Source: Chitinophagaceae bacterium UBA1953
GTDB lineage: Bacteria > Bacteroidota > Bacteroidia > Chitinophagales > Chitinophagaceae
Reading direction: 5' to 3'
Assembly: GCA_002336115.1 (NCBI GenBank)
Contig: DDEN01000013.1
Span: 1 to 17,971, forward strand
Length of the DNA: 17,971 nucleotides
Part shown: in pieces, positions 6,779-13,212 of the stretch
Position numbering within the stretch: the first letter of the stretch is position 1
Layout: every line of letters begins with the position of its first letter
Translations under genes and position numbers: made by a program
The notes under the pieces: model-generated
What the model saw: only the letters and a program-made list of their open reading frames with translations
Told to the model about the DNA's origin: nothing
Databases searched by the model: none

Positions 6779-7318
6779 ATGCGGAAACTCTCCATGGATG
6801 AACTTAACAGGGTCAGTGTCGAAAAATTTAATGAACTCGATAAAATACCATTGATTTGTGTACTGGATAACATCCGCAGCCAGCATAACATCGGATCTAT
6901 TTTCCGCACTTCGGATGCTTTCCGGATTGAGGAGTTGTACTTATGCGGAATTACCGCCACTCCGCCCAACCGCGAGATTAATAAATCTGCTCTTGGAGCC
7001 ACGGAGTCTGTTAAATGGCAGTATTTCGAACACACCTTGCAGGCTATTGAAAAACTGAGGAATGAAGGATACACCATTATTGCCATAGAGCAGGCGGCGG
7101 GAAGTATTGATCTGGAATCATACAGCCATGACCCTTCAGCCAGGGTTGCGCTGGTATTTGGTAACGAAGTAAACGGTGTAAGTGATGAAGTAATGGAAGA
7201 AGTGGATGTTTGTATTGAAATACCTCAGTTCGGTACAAAACACTCCTTTAACGTGTCAGTAACGGCTGCTATTGTCATGTACCAGTTTTTTATAAAGCTG
7301 AAGAAAAAATTGTTGTAA
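6779..7318 (+). CDS. SpoU/TrmH-family RNA 2'-O-methyltransferase
   Basis: This 179-residue enzyme of the SPOUT superfamily transfers a methyl group from S-adenosylmethionine to a ribose 2'-OH in tRNA or rRNA. All three SpoU motifs are present. Motif 1 is NIGSIFRTSDAF (about 37-48, with the catalytic Arg43). Motif 2 is LVFGNEVNGVSDEV (about 125-138). Motif 3 is IPQFGTKHSFNVSVTAAI (about 146-163), which forms the trefoil-knot cofactor site. It lacks the N-terminal substrate-binding extension of RlmB, so it is a short TrmH/SpoU type; the exact RNA target cannot be read from sequence. An in-frame upstream TTG at 6728 is rejected because the promoter box lies after it. The gene is divergent from mutS. 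Confidence 0.9.
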   Translation: MRKLSMDELNRVSVEKFNELDKIPLICVLDNIRSQHNIGSIFRTSDAFRIEELYLCGITATPPNREINKSALGATESVKWQYFEHTLQAIEKLRNEGYTIIAIEQAAGSIDLESYSHDPSARVALVFGNEVNGVSDEVMEEVDVCIEIPQFGTKHSFNVSVTAAIVMYQFFIKLKKKLL

Positions 7319-7723
7319 ACAGTAGGAATTCTGATTTCCATTAGTTGATTTTGATAAATTTTATGCAGAAGTAGTCCATATTGCTACAGTTTTATCCGAA
7401 AATCCACTACATAGATTTTATCTTTCGTGACGAATCTATTGTTTTTTTTAGTTATTTTTGTATTGATTTGTCGGTGGTCATTAACACTTGTCCCGAAAAT
7501 TGCTGAGGTTGTAATTATTAGGCCTTACAAGGTTCTTGGCTCTTTTTATGTCAGCCTCTACATAAAAGTTTCAGTGTCATTGAGTGAAAATTGATAAATG
7601 CAGAAAAAAACTGAATTTTCAGACCTGGAAATTTATTAACATTATTTTGCAAATTTCTAATTTTAAGCGTATTTTTATGGCATTGATAAATTTGCATAGA
7701 ATTAATTTGTTAAATTTAGTGCT
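7319..7723. other. 405-bp AT-rich intergenic region
   Basis: I see no coding region. A TATTTTTG box at 7453-7460 (plus strand) has no gene close downstream. A weak hairpin with a T run (about 7522-7547) lies further on, so a short non-coding transcript is possible but speculative. An imperfect inverted repeat lies at about 7613-7636. The promoter box of the first porin is at 7687-7694. Confidence 0.5.
7687..7694 (+). promoter_or_regulatory. -7 promoter box of first OmpA-like porin
   Basis: TAAATTTG matches TAnnTTTG, 29 bases before the ATG at 7724. The -33 element is not convincing. Confidence 0.5.
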
Positions 7724-9241
7724 ATGAGACTTAAACTTTACCCTTTTTCGTTGATTTTAGTTTTAGCTATTGCGATACAATTGTTTCCCTGCAAAGTCTT
7801 CGCTCAGGCAGAAAATGTAAAAGCACCTTTTAAAAGTTATCTTTACCTGCAGCCTAATATCGGAATAAGCCAGTATTTTGGCGACTTAAACCAGAAAGAT
7901 TACTGGAATCAATATCCCAGGTTCGCGTTTGGTGCTGCATTTGGTTATCAGCTTTGCCCTGTGTTTGGGATTCGTACCGAAATTGATCGTTTAAACATTT
8001 ACAGCAAAAGATTAGATCAGGATAAACTACTCACGTCAGGCATCTGGGATGCAGCATTTCATGTTACCATCAACATTAACGAGATATTTTCGGAATACAA
8101 CAGCAAAAGATTGTTGAATTTTTACCTGTTTTCAGGTGCTGATCTTACATCATTTATGTCTGAAATTGAGTATATCCCTACAGGTGCTACGCTGAATGAA
8201 CATTCATCGTGGCAGCATGCATTCTCACTTCCGATAGGTGCCGGGGCATCTGTGAGGGTGAGTAATGCTATATCAATCAACCTGGAATATACCGATCATA
8301 CAGTTTTTAATGCTACTAAAATTGATTTCACTGATGGTGGTAACGAAAATAATGATCATTACAGCTATGCTTCTGCCGGTGTACAGGTTAACTTCGGGGT
8401 AAAAGATACTGATGGCGACGGAGTAAGAGATAAGGATGATCTTTGTCCTGAAACATTTGGAAAAATTGAACTGGCAGGATGCCCGGATAAAGATAATGAC
8501 GGTATTACAGATGCCGAAGATGCCTGTCCGGATATTGCAGGTAAGGCTGAATTTAAAGGTTGCCCCGATACAGATGGAGATGGCGTAACCGACAGTCAGG
8601 ATCTTTGTCCAACCGAAGCAGGTTCGAAAGCACTTAATGGTTGCCCTGATAAGGATAATGACGGTATTGCTGATAAAGGAGATAAGTGTCCTGACGTTGC
8701 CGGTTTAGCAAACTTAGGAGGATGCCCCGACAGAGATGGCGATGGAATTGCCGACAATGAAGATGCTTGTCCTGATATTAAAGGCCTGGCTCAGTTCAAT
8801 GGTTGCCCCGATTCAGATGGCGACGGCATAGCCGATAACCTTGATAAATGTCCGGATGTGGCTGGTATTGCCGCAAATTCAGGTTGCCCCGAAGCTAAAT
8901 TCGAATACTTCAAAGTTGTTTATTTTAGCTTTGACCAGGCTGTTCTGGTTACCCGGTTTATAAAAGATCTGGATGAGGTTGTAACTGTTATGAATGAACA
9001 TCCAAACCTGAATCTTTCTGTCGAAGGCTTTGCCGATTCACAGGGGCCGGAAGCATATAATCTCAAATTATCCGAAAAACGTGCTGACTATGTGATTTAT
9101 TATCTGGTTAAGAAAGGTATCGCGAAAGAACGTTTAGTTAAAGCATATTTTGGTGAAAAGAATCCTGTTGATACAAACAAAACTAAGGCAGGTCGTGCTA
9201 ATAACCGCAGGGTTGAAATGAAATCAGTAAAATCAAAATAA
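7724..9241 (+). CDS. OmpA-like outer-membrane protein with six TSP3 repeats (copy 1)
   Basis: This 505-residue protein has a signal peptide (1-27, cleavage after VFA) for Sec export. Residues 30-225 form a beta-barrel region (QYFGDLNQKDYW near its start). Residues 228-389 are six consecutive 27-residue thrombospondin type 3 repeats of the form DxDxDGxxDxxDxCP...GCP, which bind calcium and form a stiff periplasmic rod. Residues 392-505 form the OmpA domain; D438 (FADSQG) and R453 (SEKRA) are the residues that grip diaminopimelate in peptidoglycan, and NRRVE closes the domain. It thus likely links the outer membrane to the cell wall. It has its own promoter and terminator. A close paralogue follows 226 bases downstream in the same order and orientation. 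Confidence 0.92.
   Translation: MRLKLYPFSLILVLAIAIQLFPCKVFAQAENVKAPFKSYLYLQPNIGISQYFGDLNQKDYWNQYPRFAFGAAFGYQLCPVFGIRTEIDRLNIYSKRLDQDKLLTSGIWDAAFHVTININEIFSEYNSKRLLNFYLFSGADLTSFMSEIEYIPTGATLNEHSSWQHAFSLPIGAGASVRVSNAISINLEYTDHTVFNATKIDFTDGGNENNDHYSYASAGVQVNFGVKDTDGDGVRDKDDLCPETFGKIELAGCPDKDNDGITDAEDACPDIAGKAEFKGCPDTDGDGVTDSQDLCPTEAGSKALNGCPDKDNDGIADKGDKCPDVAGLANLGGCPDRDGDGIADNEDACPDIKGLAQFNGCPDSDGDGIADNLDKCPDVAGIAANSGCPEAKFEYFKVVYFSFDQAVLVTRFIKDLDEVVTVMNEHPNLNLSVEGFADSQGPEAYNLKLSEKRADYVIYYLVKKGIAKERLVKAYFGEKNPVDTNKTKAGRANNRRVEMKSVKSK
8405..8890 (+). repeat. Six 81-bp TSP3-coding repeats, copy 1
   Basis: The stretch is exactly 486 bases, six units of 81 bases without any insertion or deletion. 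Each unit codes DxDxDGxxDxxDxCP plus a 12-residue spacer ending GCP. The units have diverged in sequence, so this is an old coding repeat rather than a recent DNA expansion. Confidence 0.9.
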
Positions 9242-9260
9242 CTTTTATCAGATTATCTGT

Positions 9261-9294
9261 AGAGACTGTTTTCCTGAAGGCAGTCTCTTTTTTT
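9261..9294 (+). terminator. Terminator of porin copy 1
   Basis: A perfect 8-bp stem, AGAGACTG (9261-9268) and CAGTCTCT (9281-9288), has a 12-base loop and is followed by a T run to 9294. It lies 20 bases after the stop, so the two porin genes are separately transcribed. Confidence 0.9.
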
Positions 9295-9427
9295 ATTCTT
9301 GCTGCCTGAAATTGGATTTATAAAAAAAATCCTGACCAAGATTCAGCCAGCTGAACTGTGCATCACTGTGAGTTTAGCGCTTTAGTTTTCTTTTTACTAA
9401 TAAAAGCCAGGAACTTTGTTTTTTTTC

Positions 9428-9435
9428 TAATTTTG
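9428..9435 (+). promoter_or_regulatory. -7 promoter box of porin copy 2
   Basis: TAATTTTG matches TAnnTTTG, 32 bases before the ATG at 9468 and 41 before the ATG at 9477. The -33 element is weak. Confidence 0.5.
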
Positions 9436-9467
9436 TTAATGATAACTTAATTGCTCAATTAAAAGAT

Positions 9468-10994
9468 ATGATCATTATGAAGAAAAATTTATTGCAAAAC
9501 TCATTATTTCTGTTTTTTTTAGTCCTTTTTACCTTTCATTTCCTAACCGGCCAGGCGCAGGTTACATGGAAAAACGATAAGATGAAAAGCTATTTCTACA
9601 TTCAGCCCAACGTAGGGATCAGCCAGTATTTTGGCGATTTAAATCAAAAAGATTATTGGAGCCAGACTCCTCAATTTGGTGCCGGAGCAGTAGCCGGGTA
9701 CCAGTTGAATCCGGTTTTCGGTTTCCGCGGACAATTTCTGAAAACAGCGTTGCACAGTGAAATTGTTGATCAGAATCAGCAACTGATCTCTGATCTTTGG
9801 GATGCAGCTTTTCATGTAACAATCAACATAAATGAAATTTTTGCTGATTATAACGACAAACGATTTCTGAATTTTTATCTCTTTACCGGTGGTGGCCTTT
9901 CCTCATTTAAATCATATCTCGAAACTAAAGAACCACCTGCGCCGCTTGAAAAACATGATAGTCGCCAATATTCATTTTTTCTCCCGGTGGGGGCCGGTGC
10001 TTCCCTGCGGCTGAGTAATGCTGTAGCTGTTAATCTTGAATATGCTGATCGTACTATCTTTGATCCCACTAAACTCGATTTTACCGATGGCGGCGAGCAG
10101 AATAACGACCATTACAGTTATGCATCCGTGGGCGTGCAGGTAAAACTGGGTGTTAAAGATACTGATGGCGATGGGGTACGCGATAAGGATGATCTCTGCC
10201 CTGCTTCACATGGTAAACCATCGTTAAGAGGCTGCCCTGATAAAGATAATGACGGGATTGCCGATCAGGATGACATATGTGCTGATATTTCGGGTTTGGC
10301 AGAGTTTAAAGGCTGCCCGGATACGGATGGAGACAAGATACCCGATAATGAAGATGCATGCCCTTTAGCAGCCGGAAAAGCTGATTTAAAGGGTTGCCCC
10401 GACCATGATGCTGACGGCATAGCCGATAAGGATGATAAATGTCCTGATGCGCCTGGGCGTATTGAATTTTCAGGTTGCCCCGACAGGGATGGAGATGGGA
10501 TCATTGATAAAGATGATATATGCCCTGATGTGAAAGGTTTGGCTGTGCTCCAGGGCTGTCCGGATACTGATGGAGATGGTATTCCCGATCCTAAAGATAA
10601 TTGCCCGGATGTTAAAGGTACGAAGGCCAACAATGGCTGTCCCGCGATTGCTGCCGGACCATTATTCGAGAAAAATGTATATTTTAACTCTGACGAAGTG
10701 GTGGTAAGCAAACAAAATATTGCTGATCTGGATGAAGTAGTAGCATTTCTGAATGAGCACCCGGGCAGTGTTGTTTCGGTTGCAGGTCACGCAGATAACC
10801 GCGAATCGGATGAATACAACCTGCGTTTGTCTGAAAAACGTGCTGATTTCGTAATCAATTACCTGAATAAAAAAGGTGTTAAAGCTTTGAAGGTAGATAA
10901 GTCATTCTTCGGGAAATTGAAACCAGTGTCTGACAATAATACATCCCGGGGCCGTGCACTCAACCGGCGGGTTGAAATAAAGATAACACGCTAA
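9468..10994 (+). CDS. OmpA-like outer-membrane protein with six TSP3 repeats (copy 2)
   Basis: This 508-residue paralogue of the preceding gene has the same domain order: signal peptide (ending LTGQAQ), beta-barrel, six 27-residue TSP3 repeats (residues 231-392), OmpA domain. Peptidoglycan-binding residues D443 (GHADNRES) and R458 (SEKRA) are kept. The start is ambiguous: ATG at 9468 gives MIIMKKN, while ATG at 9477 gives the more typical lysine-rich signal start MKKNLLQ, which I slightly favour. Differences from copy 1 include repeat 2 ending in CA instead of CP, and repeat 3 with Lys in place of a loop Gly (DTDGDK). The loops after YLFTGGG and in the OmpA domain also differ. The role is likely the same, anchoring outer membrane to peptidoglycan, with possibly different expression or exposed loops. 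Confidence 0.92.
   Translation: MIIMKKNLLQNSLFLFFLVLFTFHFLTGQAQVTWKNDKMKSYFYIQPNVGISQYFGDLNQKDYWSQTPQFGAGAVAGYQLNPVFGFRGQFLKTALHSEIVDQNQQLISDLWDAAFHVTININEIFADYNDKRFLNFYLFTGGGLSSFKSYLETKEPPAPLEKHDSRQYSFFLPVGAGASLRLSNAVAVNLEYADRTIFDPTKLDFTDGGEQNNDHYSYASVGVQVKLGVKDTDGDGVRDKDDLCPASHGKPSLRGCPDKDNDGIADQDDICADISGLAEFKGCPDTDGDKIPDNEDACPLAAGKADLKGCPDHDADGIADKDDKCPDAPGRIEFSGCPDRDGDGIIDKDDICPDVKGLAVLQGCPDTDGDGIPDPKDNCPDVKGTKANNGCPAIAAGPLFEKNVYFNSDEVVVSKQNIADLDEVVAFLNEHPGSVVSVAGHADNRESDEYNLRLSEKRADFVINYLNKKGVKALKVDKSFFGKLKPVSDNNTSRGRALNRRVEIKITR
10158..10643 (+). repeat. Six 81-bp TSP3-coding repeats, copy 2
   Basis: Again exactly 486 bases, six 81-base units. Each unit resembles the unit in the same position of copy 1 in its DxDxDG segment (unit 1 begins DTDGDGVRDKDDLCP in both; unit 5 begins DRDGDGI in both). 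So the array was duplicated whole with the gene and has kept its length. Confidence 0.88.
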
Positions 10995-11006
10995 GTAATT
11001 GCATTT

Positions 11007-11044
11007 AAAAAGAGGTTGGGTTGAAGTCCATCCTCTTTTTTTTG
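11007..11044 (+). terminator. Terminator of porin copy 2
   Basis: AAAAAGAGG (11007-11015) pairs with CCTCTTTTT (11032-11040), and an inner TGG/CCA pairing extends the stem past one mismatch. More Ts follow to 11043. The A-rich left arm means it could also act on the opposite strand. Confidence 0.85.
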
Positions 11045-11285
11045 TATTGTTTCAAAACAAGCATGAATGATTTTGACAGGAGTGTAGCGTGGTATCGCTA
11101 ATTTGAGATTTCCGTTGCAATCATGAATAACGCTCAAAACTAATCCAGGCGACTGAATGGCCTGTAAACATATTATAACACAAACGTGAAATGTATCAGC
11201 AAACTCCTGATGCGGGTATCAAAAATGATGCTGTGGCCTTGTCAGGATCAATGTCCGGCATTTTTACCGGTATTCTGTACAACAA

Positions 11286-12941
11286 TTATCTGAAAGCCAT
11301 TTTGCTTATATAAAAAACATTTCGCTTGTTACTTTCCAGGTAATTGTTCCTGATGGCTTGATATCCGGAGGCAATAAAATAGTCGTCGTACCAGTGCTCA
11401 ATAGTACTCAGGTATTCATCAATGGGCTGGTCGGTATTTCGCAGGGGGACGAGTGAAGTGTACGAAGTATTGTCGACAATAGTATTTCCTTTAATTACTT
11501 TCGACGCTACTTTGTTGTTGGCATTATAGAAAAGCACAATTTCATCTTTGTCGAACACAAAGTTTAGTTTGCGGTTCAGGTATTTGGTAAGGATATCGCG
11601 CATTTCCATCCCATTGTTCCAAAGCATGTTCCCGCTACTGTCGAATCCGGCAATAAAAGCATGCGAATATCTAAACCCGTCGAATACCTGGTAGGATGTG
11701 GGAAATGCCCTGCCATAATAATCGTACGACATCTGAGTGTTTGTATGATATTCAGGACTATACGCTTCGGATGTTATAATAAACTGACCATTGTTTATCA
11801 TAATATCATGGGTAATGAGCCTGAGATTCAGTGTTTTTTCATTATCAAAAGTTTCTTCAGACAGTTCTTCTGTAGCCGACTTTTCCTTTTTGCGGGTTGC
11901 CTTATTTTTAAGGCGTAAAGCACTGGGATCGGTAATATATTTGTATGCATTGCTAAATCCACTGAAGTTAAAATACTTAATTTTGCCGGCGACTCCATTT
12001 TTAACAACTGCTGTAAAATATCCATCCGATACCGGAGTCTTGTCTTCGTTGGCATCGTAGCTTGATTGCCGCGAATAATAATATGGTGAATAATAATTGT
12101 AGTAGTAACTGTTGTAATAATTGTCGTAGTAATCGTATTGCCTGCGCGTGTTTGTAACATTGAAACCATAGGTTCCGGCAATTATTCCGTTGCCCTCGCT
12201 TTGTGAAATGTATTGTGCCGAATTGAAATTTTTCTTCTCGGCCTGCCCTGAAAAATCGAAGGTTTTTTCGAGCGCACCAGCAATCTTATATTGATTTACA
12301 AACAAATGGTTGCTCGACGAGGAATATTGTATTTTGTAGGTTGCATAAAGCTTTTGCTGGGTTGAGTCAGCTGAAATATCAAGCAGCAGTGCATCTTTTT
12401 CCGAAGTAATTTCGTAATTGTTCTTCTCGCCGGTTACCAGCGAAAAGCCCATTATTCCGGGTTGATTTTTACGGTTATTGTACCCGATGTAAGCAACATC
12501 GTTTGAAATATCAAAGTCGACTACATCTGCCTTTTCGGGGATACTGGCGCGGTGTTCAGTTATCACTTTTAGTCTTGGAATCACCATGAACACAAAAATA
12601 TTCCCGTCCTTATTTCTCTTTGTGTCATGAAAAAGCAGGTAAATTGCATTTCGGGTCGATAAACTCTTGAGGTAAGTTACATCTTTATGCAGGGGCACCA
12701 AACGGTACCATTGCTCTTTCAGCTTATTATCCGTCATTACAAACGACCAGTTTACGCTATCCTTACCACTTTCGTTAATGGTTGGGTAAAACACACAAAC
12801 ACCATAAGGGCCGGCCGTAACATAATTAAAAGGATCGCTGTTAGCGGGCGCGGGTATTTCCAGTCGCAAAGGAGGGGCTCCCTGAGCCAGCAGGCTAACG
12901 GCAGATAATACAAAGAATGCAAGTACCAGTAGTTTTTTCAT
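11286..12941 (-). CDS. Secreted protein of unknown function with tyrosine-rich tract
   Basis: This 551-residue protein has a clear signal peptide (MKKLLVLAFFVLSAVSLLA, cleavage before Q20), so it is exported to the periplasm or outer surface. An in-frame ATG exists at 13055, but the 38 extra residues would bury the signal peptide and the promoter box at 12960-12967 lies after that ATG, so 12941 is chosen. The mature part is rich in short beta strands of propeller-like style (repeating hydrophobic strands such as VAYIGYN and FIASGYQ), but I see no confident family. Residues 269-289 are 13 of 21 tyrosine. A charged lysine/glutamate segment lies near 350-375. No lipobox, catalytic motif or C-terminal sorting domain is visible. 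It is transcribed alone, convergently with the second porin. Confidence 0.75.
   Translation of the reverse strand: MKKLLVLAFFVLSAVSLLAQGAPPLRLEIPAPANSDPFNYVTAGPYGVCVFYPTINESGKDSVNWSFVMTDNKLKEQWYRLVPLHKDVTYLKSLSTRNAIYLLFHDTKRNKDGNIFVFMVIPRLKVITEHRASIPEKADVVDFDISNDVAYIGYNNRKNQPGIMGFSLVTGEKNNYEITSEKDALLLDISADSTQQKLYATYKIQYSSSSNHLFVNQYKIAGALEKTFDFSGQAEKKNFNSAQYISQSEGNGIIAGTYGFNVTNTRRQYDYYDNYYNSYYYNYYSPYYYSRQSSYDANEDKTPVSDGYFTAVVKNGVAGKIKYFNFSGFSNAYKYITDPSALRLKNKATRKKEKSATEELSEETFDNEKTLNLRLITHDIMINNGQFIITSEAYSPEYHTNTQMSYDYYGRAFPTSYQVFDGFRYSHAFIAGFDSSGNMLWNNGMEMRDILTKYLNRKLNFVFDKDEIVLFYNANNKVASKVIKGNTIVDNTSYTSLVPLRNTDQPIDEYLSTIEHWYDDYFIASGYQAIRNNYLESNKRNVFYISKMAFR
12075..12137 (-). repeat. Tyrosine-codon-rich low-complexity tract
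   Basis: Sixty-three bases code for 21 residues, of which 13 are Tyr and most of the rest Asn, Ser and Asp. At DNA level it is made of TAT/TAC and AAT/AAC triplets, which makes slippage and length variation likely. Confidence 0.7.
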
Positions 12942-12959
12942 ATTATTTATTTCACTTTT

Positions 12960-12967
12960 CAAAAATA
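12960..12967 (-). promoter_or_regulatory. -7 promoter box of the secreted-protein gene
   Basis: On the minus strand TATTTTTG matches TAnnTTTG. Transcription would start near 12954, giving a leader of about 13 bases before the ATG at 12941 and excluding the upstream ATG. Confidence 0.55.
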
Positions 12968-13212
12968 ACAATTCTTCGGGCACTATTATTTTATTGAAGA
13001 AGAAAAAAATGAGCGGGGCTTTTGCTCTTAACACAATAGTTGGGAACCAATCCAAAAAAAATGCTTAACAAGTGAACAGTCAATTATCTATTCTTTTACA
13101 CCGATCAGAAAGACAATCTAAAAAAATGTACTTCTTAAGGTTCAAAGAAGCAAAATACTGATTTTGGGAATTTTATTATTTGAATCCGGTCATTGGAAAA
13201 AAAAAGGAATCG

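Noticed and set aside
8405..8890. Regular 81-bp repeats as a CRISPR array or satellite
   Set aside because: The units are diverged coding repeats for TSP3 calcium-binding motifs with no identical repeat and no spacers.
10265..10711. 148-residue minus-strand open frame in porin copy 2
   Set aside because: Its repeated composition is the mirror image of the TSP3-coding repeats on the plus strand.
11191..11313. Small plus-strand open frame of 40 codons
   Set aside because: It overlaps the end of the minus-strand secreted-protein gene, has no promoter box, and its protein resembles nothing known.
12942..13055. N-terminal extension of the secreted protein
   Set aside because: It would precede and bury a good signal peptide, and the promoter box lies within it.
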